Below, piece by piece: positions 43,546 through 51,969 of a stretch of DNA of 64,000 nucleotides (position 1 is its first letter; every line of letters starts with the position of its first letter). The DNA is taken from contig CAJUHH010000007.1 of the NCBI GenBank assembly GCA_910585965.1, positions 62,001 to 126,000 of the forward strand. Reading direction: 5' to 3'. Both the position numbers and the translations under genes were made by a program. The DNA comes from an uncultured Lachnospiraceae bacterium. Its GTDB lineage: Bacteria > Bacillota > Clostridia > Lachnospirales > Lachnospiraceae. The notes under the pieces were generated by a model. The model saw nothing but the letters and a program-made list of their open reading frames with translations. It did no database searches and was not told where the DNA came from.

Positions 43546-45804
43546 TTATGCCTGATGCGGGCATTCCTTCACATAAATCTGCCATGCCTGAAACCCATTC
43601 ACCGCTTCCGGGACCACAAACCCAAACTGCCTTAATGAAGCACCGCTTATTGCTTCACCGGAAGCAAATCCATAGGGCAGCCGTTTTCCGGGATATTTTT
43701 CTTTAAAGTCCTCATTCAGGAAAAGCTGATAATCTGCCTCATCCTTTAACCCCTGTACTTTTACCCTGACCGGCACAGGATTCGCCTGCACATGATGATA
43801 CACCGCACTGACCAGTGCTTCCCTTCCTGACGGGTCTGCAATCTCCCATACGGTACATGTGCCTTCCAGCGGGCTAGTTATCCTGTAATAATCCCCGCGC
43901 TGTATCAGCGTATAATGTTTCTGAAATATGCTGATCTGCTCTCTGATCTCCGTCTTTTCTTCCTGCGTCAGTTTGCTGATATCCAGTTCATAACCGAAGG
44001 TACCTGCCATCGCCATGCATCCTCTCGTAGAAAGCGGCGTCACCCGTCCTGTCTGGTGATTCGGAACCATTGAGACATGGGTTCCCATTGCCGAAACCGG
44101 ATATCCAAAAGAAGCTCCATACTGAATGCTCAGCCTCTCAATCGCGTCTGTTGTGTCGCTTCCCCATATCTGCGGCATATAATAGAGCAGCCCGGCATCA
44201 AACCGCCCGCCTCCTCCCCCGCAGCCTTCAAACAATATTTGGGGGAACTTTTCTGTCAGTTTTTCCAATACCCTATATAGCCCCAGCACATATCTGTGTG
44301 CGAATTCGCCCTGTCTGCTGCTATCCAGCATCCTGCTGAATTTATCGCAGATTGCCCGGTTACAATCCCATTTTACATAAGTCACCGGTATCCCGCCAAG
44401 CAATTCCGAGATTCGTTCTATTATATAATCCTGCACATCTTTTCTGGAAAAATCCAGAATCAGCTGCCCCCTGCTTAAGCATGGCTTCCTGCCGGGAACT
44501 CCCACCGCCCAATCCGGGCGGCATCTGTATAAGTCGCTGTCCTCGGATATCCCCTCCGGCTCCAGCCAAATGCCAAACTGCATCCCCTCTGCAACAATAC
44601 GTTCCGCCAGCTCTTTTAATGTACAGCCAAGTTTCTTTTCATTGGGAAACCAGTCTCCTAAACCGGAGCAGTCATCCTCCCTTTTCCCAAACCAGCCGTC
44701 ATCCATGACAAACAATTCAATCCCCAGCTTTTTTGCCTCTTTTGCAATGGCAACCAATTTTTCACCGGTAAAATGAAAATAAGTCGCCTCCCAGTTATTG
44801 ATTAAAATGGGCCGCTGCCTGTCTTTCCATTCTCCCCGACAGATATGCTCCCTGATGGCCTTATGGAAATTCCGGCTTACTTTTCCCATGCCATTCCCGC
44901 TGTGCGTCATCATCACTTCGGGAAGCCACAATGTATCGCCCCCATGCAGATTCCATGAAAAATTGTCGGGATGAATCCCGCAGATGAGCCTTGTTCTGTC
45001 AAGCTGGTCCTTCTCTGCCTCTATCAAAAACTCCCCGCTGTAGACAAAGGAAAAACCATAGCAGCTTCCCATTGTTTCATCTGCCCCTTTTTCACACAAA
45101 ACAACAAAGGGATTATACTGGTGGCTGCTTGCTCCCCTCACGCTTCCAATCGCCTGTATGCCATGATGGATTCCCTCCCTTTGAAAGTTCATTTCCATGC
45201 TATGCCTTCCATAGAAAGATATCCAATCAAAATCACCGTATTCCCAATCCAGGTTCATGCTGGCCGCCTTCTTTAAAACAATATCTTCCGTTCCCTGGTT
45301 TGTTATTTTTACAGCCCTGGTAATCACATCCATCTCATCCAGTATCCCGTAATAAAGTTCAACCTCCATACCGGAATGCGCATCTGCCAGCCGGATAACC
45401 AAAGTTTCCGCCTCCCCCTCTTTGGCATACACCGCCGGAAGGTCCGGAATTCCATATTTCCCTTTCTGTACCCGGTATCCGGTATAACGCAGCTCCGCCG
45501 CCTGGCTTCCGTCATGATTCTGCACCCGCAGAGACGTTATTCGGTAATCCCCCGTACCAAAGCTGCTGTACTCCTGCAAAAGGGAATCCAAAGAATACGT
45601 CCTGTCATGCTTCCCCATTTCATGCGGATTGCCGGAAAAACCTCTGTCCGCCTGATAAAATAAAAGAGATTTGTCGCTGTTGTCCGTTTTTTCGCCATAA
45701 TAGGTATGGAGCAGCACATTCTGGGCATCCGCTTTCATCTGATAAGTGGAATTTCGGGTATGTAATGTAAAAACTCTGTTCCGCTCGTCAATTATTATCG
45801 CCAT
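43546..45804 (-). CDS. Alpha-galactosidase (GH36)
   Basis: 752 residues from the ATG at 45804. Three-part GH36 architecture: an N-terminal beta-sandwich (1-330), the catalytic barrel (about 335-650) and a C-terminal sandwich. Catalytic nucleophile D480 in VKWDCNR and acid/base D550 in WGSDTTDAIER are present, as is the substrate motif FVMDDGWFG. No signal peptide, so it acts in the cytoplasm on melibiose, raffinose or similar alpha-galactosides. It starts 2 bp after the GH13 gene ends and completes the HAD / GH13 / GH36 operon. Confidence 0.95.
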   Translation of the reverse strand: MAIIIDERNRVFTLHTRNSTYQMKADAQNVLLHTYYGEKTDNSDKSLLFYQADRGFSGNPHEMGKHDRTYSLDSLLQEYSSFGTGDYRITSLRVQNHDGSQAAELRYTGYRVQKGKYGIPDLPAVYAKEGEAETLVIRLADAHSGMEVELYYGILDEMDVITRAVKITNQGTEDIVLKKAASMNLDWEYGDFDWISFYGRHSMEMNFQREGIHHGIQAIGSVRGASSHQYNPFVVLCEKGADETMGSCYGFSFVYSGEFLIEAEKDQLDRTRLICGIHPDNFSWNLHGGDTLWLPEVMMTHSGNGMGKVSRNFHKAIREHICRGEWKDRQRPILINNWEATYFHFTGEKLVAIAKEAKKLGIELFVMDDGWFGKREDDCSGLGDWFPNEKKLGCTLKELAERIVAEGMQFGIWLEPEGISEDSDLYRCRPDWAVGVPGRKPCLSRGQLILDFSRKDVQDYIIERISELLGGIPVTYVKWDCNRAICDKFSRMLDSSRQGEFAHRYVLGLYRVLEKLTEKFPQILFEGCGGGGGRFDAGLLYYMPQIWGSDTTDAIERLSIQYGASFGYPVSAMGTHVSMVPNHQTGRVTPLSTRGCMAMAGTFGYELDISKLTQEEKTEIREQISIFQKHYTLIQRGDYYRITSPLEGTCTVWEIADPSGREALVSAVYHHVQANPVPVRVKVQGLKDEADYQLFLNEDFKEKYPGKRLPYGFASGEAISGASLRQFGFVVPEAVNGFQAWQIYVKECPHQA

Positions 45805-45806
45805 AA

Positions 45807-47663
45807 TCACACGCCCCCGTTCCTTTGTTCCAGATAATAAAAACTGTACGCAGGGATTGCCAAATCCTGCAGCCAATGAGTTTCCCCCGTCAGCATATCA
45901 GTGAATTCACCCGGGTCATGGACAAAAGTAACCCTCTTCTCCCACTGGGTGAAATTAAAGACGCCAATCACTTTCTGCCCTTCGGCATAACGCCCAACCG
46001 CCAGCAAGCCGTCATCCCCGGTATCCAAAGTCCACACGTCCGCCCCAGTTCCAAACGCCGGGGAAGTTCCACGCAGGGCAAGCAGCGCATGCAGCCCGCA
46101 GAATACTTTCCCTTCAGGGGTTTTCAAATCATGGATATGTTCTGCCTGTTCCCATCTCAGCCTGCCCCGGTGAAGGTAACGGCTGTCATCCGCCTTTTTG
46201 GCATCCTCCTTATAACTGTAATCATTCACCTGAGCCAGTTCATCCCCGCTGTACAGCATGGGAATGCCGGTCTGCATGAACATCATGGCGTGCAATGTCA
46301 AGTCAAACTGTACCGCCCGCTCCATTGCCTCATCGTCCTGCTCAAACCCCGCTTTTTCGATGCCGCACAGGCTGGCTGTGGTGCCGCAAAGCCGGGCATC
46401 GCCGCTGGTAATATCATCATTATAAAGCTCCCCCCTGCTGTTGCTGCCACCCGCAAATCCCTGAAAATAATCGTTCAGATACCGTTTATGGAGCACTTCA
46501 TCCGTACCGAAATTTTGGCGGAGCCATTCATAATCCAGCCCCCATCCAATGTCATCATGGCAGCGGAGATAATTCAGGAACACATACTTCTTCGGAAGGG
46601 CGTTCACTGTATCCAGCTGCCTGCGGAGCAGACGGGTATCCCGGGTAGCCACGGTATGCCATGTGGTACACATGGTGGTTACATTATACAACAGATGGCA
46701 CTCCGGTTTATCTATGCTGCCAAAGTAGGGCACTACCTTTACTGGTTCCATAACCACCTCCCCCAGCAGTATCACGCTCGGGCAGACAATCTCGCCGATC
46801 ATCCGCATCATCCTTACAATCGTGTGAACCTGCGGAAGGTTACGGCAGTCGGTTCCCAGTTCTTTCCATATATACGGCACGGCATCAATACGTATCATAT
46901 CCATGCCTTTGTTTGCCAGAAAAAGGTAATTATACATCATTTCATTGAATACCCGGGGATTCTGATAGTTCAAATCCCACTGGTAGGGGTAAAAAGAAGT
47001 CATAACATAATGCCCGCAGTCATCCAGCCATGTAAAGTTGCCCGGCGCAGTAGTAGGAAATACCTGAGGCACGGTTTTCTCATATTCTGCCGGTATGGAA
47101 GGATCGGCAAAAAAGAAATACCGGCTCATGTACTCCCCTTCCCCCTGGCGGGCCCTTTTTGCCCATTCATGGTCCTGGCTGGTATGGTTCATCACAAAAT
47201 CCATGCACAGGTTGATTCCTTTTTTATGGCAGAGCATGGACAGCTTTTCCAAATCCTCCATGGTTCCCAAATCGGGGCGGACCTTACGGAAATCCGCCAC
47301 CGCATAACCGCCGTCGCTGCGGCCGGGCACCGTATCCAGGAAGGGCATCAGATGGAGAAGATTTACCCCTGTCTGCTGGATATAGGGCAGCTTTTCCCGC
47401 AGTCCGTTCAGATTCCCGGCAAAATTATCAATATACATCATCATCCCTGTAAGGGCGTTGGACTTGTACCACTCCGGGTCCGCTTCCCTTTCCAAATCCC
47501 GCTTTTTCAATGCCGCCGGACGCTCTTTGGCAAATTCGTATAGATTCTGGCACAGTTCCGCAAACATGGATTCATTGTGGTAAAGTTCCATGTACAGCCA
47601 CCGCAGCTCCTCTATATGGCGGTCCAGACGGTTTTGGAATTGTTTTTCTTCTTTTTTATTCAT
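45807..47663 (-). CDS. GH13_4 amylosucrase-like alpha-glucosyl enzyme
   Basis: 618 residues from the ATG at 47663 (AAGG 8 bases upstream; the GTG three codons earlier has no room for a ribosome site). It matches the amylosucrase subfamily: N-terminal helical region (RLDRHIEELRWLYMELY), GYAVADFRKVRPDLGTMEDL, DFVMNHTSQDHEWA, nucleophile Asp in MIRIDAVPYIWK, acid Glu in LLGEVVMEP, and RCHDDIGWG. Amylosucrase splits sucrose and transfers glucose to glucan; hydrolysis or use of sucrose or sucrose-6-phosphate is also possible in this subfamily. Paired with alpha-galactosidase it would complete raffinose breakdown. Substrate not proven. Confidence 0.87.
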   Translation of the reverse strand: MNKKEEKQFQNRLDRHIEELRWLYMELYHNESMFAELCQNLYEFAKERPAALKKRDLEREADPEWYKSNALTGMMMYIDNFAGNLNGLREKLPYIQQTGVNLLHLMPFLDTVPGRSDGGYAVADFRKVRPDLGTMEDLEKLSMLCHKKGINLCMDFVMNHTSQDHEWAKRARQGEGEYMSRYFFFADPSIPAEYEKTVPQVFPTTAPGNFTWLDDCGHYVMTSFYPYQWDLNYQNPRVFNEMMYNYLFLANKGMDMIRIDAVPYIWKELGTDCRNLPQVHTIVRMMRMIGEIVCPSVILLGEVVMEPVKVVPYFGSIDKPECHLLYNVTTMCTTWHTVATRDTRLLRRQLDTVNALPKKYVFLNYLRCHDDIGWGLDYEWLRQNFGTDEVLHKRYLNDYFQGFAGGSNSRGELYNDDITSGDARLCGTTASLCGIEKAGFEQDDEAMERAVQFDLTLHAMMFMQTGIPMLYSGDELAQVNDYSYKEDAKKADDSRYLHRGRLRWEQAEHIHDLKTPEGKVFCGLHALLALRGTSPAFGTGADVWTLDTGDDGLLAVGRYAEGQKVIGVFNFTQWEKRVTFVHDPGEFTDMLTGETHWLQDLAIPAYSFYYLEQRNGGV

Positions 47664-47680
47664 TTCTGCCACCTTCTTTC

Positions 47681-48511
47681 TTAAATCAACTGCAGCTTTT
47701 CAAAAGCCTTGTAAAGGCCGTCTTCTGTTACAGGCGGGCAGACCATGTGGGCAATCTTCTGCAGGGAGGGACTTCCATTCGCCATACAGATGCCAATTTC
47801 CACAGCCTGAAGCATCTCCAAATCATTCATACTGTCTCCGACAGCAATCGTATCTGCTTTGGAAATACCCAGAAACCCGCATAATCTTTCCACTGCCTTT
47901 CCTTTATTGAAAGCTTTGCTGGCCAGTTCCCCATTCACTATGCCACAGGCATCTTCGTCCTGGATGCAGAAGTCAAATTCATCCTGCAGTTCCTGCATGG
48001 GCTTTTTCAATCGTTCTGCCCCTCTGCTCATAAATGCCATCCCGTAAATAGGCTCGCCGTCGTATTCTGACATGGGATGGATGCCCAGTTCATTCTCAAT
48101 CTGAATCCGCCACCGCAGCAACTCGCTGTTTGCCTCGGACCCTGCATTTTCCGCAAGAAATTCCTTAAACCCTTCATCGGTATAACTGTGGTTTCTGCCC
48201 CCTATGGTACGGTAAATGCCGCTTTCCTTAAAGATATCCAGCACTCTGGCCTGCTGCTTGGGAGTCATCGGGCAGTCATAAACCACCTGCCCATCATACT
48301 CAATATAACCGCCCGCACTGGCAACCAGACCGTCAAAGCCAAACTTCAGTACGGGAAAAAGCATCCCATAATTCCGGCCGGAACATAATACTACTTTATG
48401 CCCCTTGTTCCGGGCACGGCGAACCGCTTCCACCGCAGAGGCGGGCGGTACATTTTTCCCCGGTTCCGTCAAAGTACCGTCAATATCCAAAAAAATCAGT
48501 TTTTGATTCAT
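47681..48511 (-). CDS. Cof-type HAD phosphatase
   Basis: 276 residues, HAD subclass IIB. Motif I FLDIDGTL, motif II Ser in LCSGRNYG, and motif III/IV GDSMNDLEML are all intact, with an alpha/beta cap domain at about 85-190. Such enzymes remove phosphate from sugar phosphates or similar metabolites. It is the first gene of the operon with the GH13 and GH36 enzymes, so it might dephosphorylate a PTS product such as a phosphorylated oligosaccharide before hydrolysis. AAGGAGG precedes the ATG. Confidence 0.9.
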   Translation of the reverse strand: MNQKLIFLDIDGTLTEPGKNVPPASAVEAVRRARNKGHKVVLCSGRNYGMLFPVLKFGFDGLVASAGGYIEYDGQVVYDCPMTPKQQARVLDIFKESGIYRTIGGRNHSYTDEGFKEFLAENAGSEANSELLRWRIQIENELGIHPMSEYDGEPIYGMAFMSRGAERLKKPMQELQDEFDFCIQDEDACGIVNGELASKAFNKGKAVERLCGFLGISKADTIAVGDSMNDLEMLQAVEIGICMANGSPSLQKIAHMVCPPVTEDGLYKAFEKLQLI

Positions 48512-48555
48512 AATAACCTCCTTATGTATTTTTTGAACACGCTTTCATTTTGTTT

Positions 48556-48584
48556 ATTATAAATTTCTGTAAAGCTTCTGTCAA
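48556..48584 (-). promoter_or_regulatory. Promoter of the HAD / GH13 / GH36 operon
   Basis: Perfect TTGACA (48584-48579) and TATAAT (48561-48556) with a 17-bp spacer on the minus strand, 45 bp before the HAD start. Confidence 0.85.
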
Positions 48585-48672
48585 TCCACCATATTTCTTT
48601 TTCTGTTTTTAACAATCCGGAATCGCATATTTTATACAAATTGCCGATTTTATGTTTTTTACGATACTCATA

Positions 48673-48702
48673 TTGACTTTTCAGCATCTTACATGCTATC
48701 CT
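48673..48702 (+). promoter_or_regulatory. Promoter of the sucrose-type PTS gene
   Basis: TTGACT at 48673-48678 and TATCCT at 48697-48702 with an 18-bp spacer, giving a leader of about 130 bases that contains the predicted pseudoknot at 48772-48827. The rest of the 330-bp divergent gap (48512-48841) is AT-rich and holds no gene. Confidence 0.65.
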
Positions 48703-48771
48703 CGCATTAGGATGAACGCGAGTACATTAAGAACATTTATATGATGCATCAAAACAACATTTTTTAATCAG

Positions 48772-48827
48772 CAAGTTTGCGTCTGCACGGTGTCCGCAAA
48801 CTTGGAATTTACAAAAAGCCGTGCAGA
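48772..48827 (+). ncRNA. Predicted H-type pseudoknot in the PTS leader, next to the ribosome site
   Basis: CAAGTTTGCG (48772-48781) pairs perfectly with 48795-48804, leaving a 13-base loop. Nine bases of that loop (48782-48790, TCTGCACGG) are exactly complementary to 48819-48827 (CCGTGCAGA), after an A-rich linker of 14 bases. This is the layout of a compact H-type pseudoknot. Its second helix ends 3 bases before the GAGG ribosome site of the PTS gene, so folding could control translation. It matches no riboswitch class I can name. A simple alternative is a protein- or antiterminator-binding hairpin. Confidence 0.6.
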
Positions 48828-48841
48828 AATGAGGTAAAACT

Positions 48842-50755
48842 ATGAACTACGATTATGCAAAGATTGCAAAAGAAGTTATTCAGGCCGTCGGCGGTTCGGA
48901 AAACATTAAGTCTGCCGCCCATTGCGCTACCCGGCTGCGCCTCATTGTGGCAGACCGTTCTTTAGCTGACGATGAGAAAGTCGGCGAAATTGATGCAGTG
49001 AAGGGTACTTTCTTCACAGCCGGACAATACCAGATTATCTTCGGCACCGGCCATGTCAACCGGGTCTATGAGCAGATTGTCCAGCTTGGCATCGCAGAAA
49101 CTACTGCAAGCGAAGCGAAGGAAGCAAAAATGGACGGTAAAAACAAGGTGCAAAAAGCCATCCGGACTTTTGGGGATGTATTTGTCCCCGTCATACCTGC
49201 CCTGGTAGCCACCGGTCTGTTCCTTGGCTTGAAGGGTGCTTTGCTCAATGACAATTTTCTTTCTTTATTCGGTATGACCAACGCCGACATCCCTCAGACT
49301 TTCCAGGTTCTGGTGGAGGTGCTTTCCGGCACAACCTTTGCTTTCCTGCCCGCTATTGTATGCTGGTCCACATTCCGTGTATTTGGCGGCTCCCCGGTGC
49401 TTGGCCTGATTCTTGGTCTGATGCTCGTGAATGGCGCCCTGCCAAATGCCTACTCTGTGGCAGACCCTTCCAGCGGCGTAACACCCCTTATGCTTTTCGG
49501 TTTCATTCCCATCGTAGGTTATCAGGGCAGCATCCTGCCAGCCTTTGTAGCCGGGGTAATCGGCAGTAAGCTGGAAAAGAAACTGCGGAAAACAGTTCCG
49601 GCGGTTTTTGACTTTATGATTACGCCTTTTTTGGTACTGTTTGTTATGCTGATTCTTTCCCTGCTGGTCATCGGCCCCCTCCTTCATGCGCTGGAAAATG
49701 TCCTGTTAGTCATCGTAGAATATGCACTGGAACTTCCTTTTGGCATCGGCGGTCTGGTAGTCGGCTTCTTCTGGTCTATCATCACCCTTACAGGCGTCCA
49801 CCATATATTCAATATGTTGGAAATCAGCCTGCTAGCCAGCACTGGTTTTAACCCTTTCAATGCCATTTTGTGCATGTGCGGTTTTTCCTCTGCCGGCGTA
49901 TGTCTCGCCATCTCCATAAAGGCCCGGAAAAAAGAAATCCGCGCCATCGGCCCCAGCGCAACCGTATCTGCCCTGCTGGGCATCGGTGAACCCGCATTGT
50001 TCGGCGTTATCCTGCGTTATGGCATGAAGCCCTTCCTTCTGAGCTGTTCCATCAACGGCATAGCCGGTATGATTGCCATGCTGCTTGGAATGAAAGGTAC
50101 CGGCAACGGCATAACCACGATTCCGGGGCTGCTGCTGTACATATATTCCCCTTCCCAGCTGATGATGTATATCATACTTGCCATTACTACTTTCGTCATC
50201 GCTTTCTGCCTGTGCTGGTTCTTCGCAGTACCCCCGGAAGTCATGGAAGCCGAGCCGCCCAAAGGGAGCAAAAAGAATGCTCCTGCTGCTGCACCCATAC
50301 CCTTTCCCGATGTGCTGGGCGCTGTAGCCCAGGGAGTCTTTGTTCCCATGGAAGAGATTCCCGACCCCACCTTTTCTCAGGGCGTCCTTGGAATATGCTG
50401 CGGCATAGAGCCTGAGACAGGAAAAGTTTACTCTCCCATGGATGGCAGGATCAGCCAGCTTGCCGATACCTTACATGCCGTAGGCATTGAAGCAGAAGGC
50501 GTGGAGCTGCTCATCCATGTAGGTATTGATACCGTAGAAATGAAAGGCAATGGCTTCAAGAGCCACATCAAGGAAGGGCAGACCGTGAAAAAAGGCGACC
50601 TTCTGCTGACTGTGGACCTGGAAAAGATTAAGGCTGCCGGCCATCCCGCCACCATTATGGTAGCAGTTACCAATTCCGATGATTTGGCCTCTGTGGAAGC
50701 ATCCGCTTCCGGCCAGCTCAAACCCGGCGACCAACTGATGTGTCTGAAAGCGTAA
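48842..50755 (+). CDS. PTS beta-glucoside/sucrose-type permease, EIIBCA
   Basis: 637 residues in the order IIB (1-85, phospho-Cys in SAAHCATRLRLIV), IIC (about 105-460, ten or so membrane helices with LTGVHHIF and IGEPALFG) and IIA (about 480-637, active His in LLIHVGIDTV). The domain order and IIC sequence fit the sucrose/beta-glucoside family. With the divergent alpha-galactosidase and amylosucrase-like genes, an alpha-linked substrate such as sucrose or a galactosyl-sucrose is probable. A LacI-type regulator gene follows, and a predicted pseudoknot lies in its leader. Confidence 0.9.
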   Translation: MNYDYAKIAKEVIQAVGGSENIKSAAHCATRLRLIVADRSLADDEKVGEIDAVKGTFFTAGQYQIIFGTGHVNRVYEQIVQLGIAETTASEAKEAKMDGKNKVQKAIRTFGDVFVPVIPALVATGLFLGLKGALLNDNFLSLFGMTNADIPQTFQVLVEVLSGTTFAFLPAIVCWSTFRVFGGSPVLGLILGLMLVNGALPNAYSVADPSSGVTPLMLFGFIPIVGYQGSILPAFVAGVIGSKLEKKLRKTVPAVFDFMITPFLVLFVMLILSLLVIGPLLHALENVLLVIVEYALELPFGIGGLVVGFFWSIITLTGVHHIFNMLEISLLASTGFNPFNAILCMCGFSSAGVCLAISIKARKKEIRAIGPSATVSALLGIGEPALFGVILRYGMKPFLLSCSINGIAGMIAMLLGMKGTGNGITTIPGLLLYIYSPSQLMMYIILAITTFVIAFCLCWFFAVPPEVMEAEPPKGSKKNAPAAAPIPFPDVLGAVAQGVFVPMEEIPDPTFSQGVLGICCGIEPETGKVYSPMDGRISQLADTLHAVGIEAEGVELLIHVGIDTVEMKGNGFKSHIKEGQTVKKGDLLLTVDLEKIKAAGHPATIMVAVTNSDDLASVEASASGQLKPGDQLMCLKA

Positions 50756-50760
50756 TGACG

Positions 50761-50794
50761 GAAAGAGCCACCCTTTCACATGGGTGGCTCTTCC
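50761..50794 (+). terminator. Terminator after the sucrose-type PTS gene
   Basis: GAGCCACCC pairs with GGGTGGCTC around an 8-base loop, extended by AA/TT, 5 bases after the stop. The following T-tract is short (TTCCATTCTT). Confidence 0.7.
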
Positions 50795-50798
50795 ATTC

Positions 50799-50832
50799 TT
50801 GACAACAGCGGCAGGCAGGAATAAAATATTCC
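50799..50832 (+). promoter_or_regulatory. Promoter and operator of the LacI-type gene
   Basis: TTGACA (50799-50804) and TAAAAT (50822-50827) with a 17-bp spacer. The -10 lies inside the palindrome GGAATA-AAA-TATTCC (50818-50832), a likely autoregulatory LacI-family operator. Confidence 0.65.
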
Positions 50833-50931
50833 TAGATCAAATTATGGATTTGACAACATTCCATAACAGATATTTGTCTGATGCTATATAAACCACTTAT
50901 GATTCCATGTATGAAGAAAGGAGGGATTGCC

Positions 50932-51939
50932 GTGGTCAGTATGCAGGATATTGCCGATAAGGCAGGAGTCTCCAGAGTCACCGTCTCCAGAGTTCTCTCC
51001 AACCATCCTTCCGTAAAGGCAGAAACACGCCAAAAGGTACTCCACTGGGTCAAAGAACTGGATTATGAGCCGAATCTCATCGCCCAAAGCCTGGCAGGAA
51101 ACCGGACGAATATCATCGGCCTGCTGGTTCCGGAAATTGCCTATCCCTTTTTCAGTGAAATCATAGAATCTATAGAAAATCAGGCATTTTATGAAGGATA
51201 CAGCGTGATTATCTGCAATACGCACCGCAGTCTGGACAAGGAGAAAAATATCCTCGCCCAACTGCGCCAACGGAAAGTGGACGGTGTAATCGCCGTTCCC
51301 GTTTCTACGGAACAAAGTCTGCCCGCCTATCAGCGGCTGCAGGTTCCGGCAGTAATGATTACCAAGAAGATGGAAGGTTTTAGCAGCGTATATATCTCCC
51401 ATTATAATGGCGGCCAGCAGATAGCCAGGCATTTTCTGAACATGGGTTTTCAAAAAATAGGATATATCGGCCCTACCAGGGAGTCCACTTCTGCCCTGAA
51501 ATATGCAGGGTTTCAGCAGTATTTGTCTGCCAGCCAGATCAATCTGACCGATGTGATTGAATGTCCGGCGCCGGAGAATATGAATGCCAGCCTGGTCTAT
51601 AAGCTGGTAAAGCAATATGCGGAAAATTCAGGGCTACACTGCGAGGCATATCTGGCTAACGATGACATCACCGCCTGTGAAGCCATCGCCGCGTTCCGCG
51701 AACTGGGCTATGCCGTTCCACAAGACATTGCCATTGCCGGCTTCGATAATTCCCTGCTGGCAAAGGAAATCAGCCCAAAACTCACAGCCCTTGCCCAGCC
51801 TTTGGATGAAATTGGGAAAAAATCCGTGGAAATCCTGCTGGACCAAATAAACAACAATACGGAGCCATGTATGTATGAACTGGAATCCCGTGTCATTGCC
51901 AGAGAATCTACCATCCGCTTCGTATCTGCCCGGCAGTAA
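50932..51939 (+). CDS. LacI-family transcriptional regulator
   Basis: 335 residues. Start is GTG at 50932 because GGAGGG lies 6-7 bases upstream; the longer frame to 50881 lacks a ribosome site. Residues 4-55 form the LacI helix-turn-helix (IADKAGVSRVTVSRVLSNH) with hinge helix, and 60-335 the periplasmic-binding-protein-like sugar sensor (IIGLLVPEIAYPFFSEI, AIAGFDNSLLA). It probably represses the sucrose-type PTS gene upstream and the divergent alpha-galactosidase operon in response to the imported sugar or its phosphate. The palindrome at its own -10 suggests autoregulation. Confidence 0.92.
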   Translation: MVSMQDIADKAGVSRVTVSRVLSNHPSVKAETRQKVLHWVKELDYEPNLIAQSLAGNRTNIIGLLVPEIAYPFFSEIIESIENQAFYEGYSVIICNTHRSLDKEKNILAQLRQRKVDGVIAVPVSTEQSLPAYQRLQVPAVMITKKMEGFSSVYISHYNGGQQIARHFLNMGFQKIGYIGPTRESTSALKYAGFQQYLSASQINLTDVIECPAPENMNASLVYKLVKQYAENSGLHCEAYLANDDITACEAIAAFRELGYAVPQDIAIAGFDNSLLAKEISPKLTALAQPLDEIGKKSVEILLDQINNNTEPCMYELESRVIARESTIRFVSARQ

Positions 51940-51969
51940 AGATGTCATGAAAAAGCTGCCCGGTTCCGC

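Noticed and set aside
45825..47543. 572-residue open frame on the plus strand opposite the GH13 gene
   Set aside because: It mirrors the codons of a clear GH13 enzyme, has no recognisable domain and no ribosome site.
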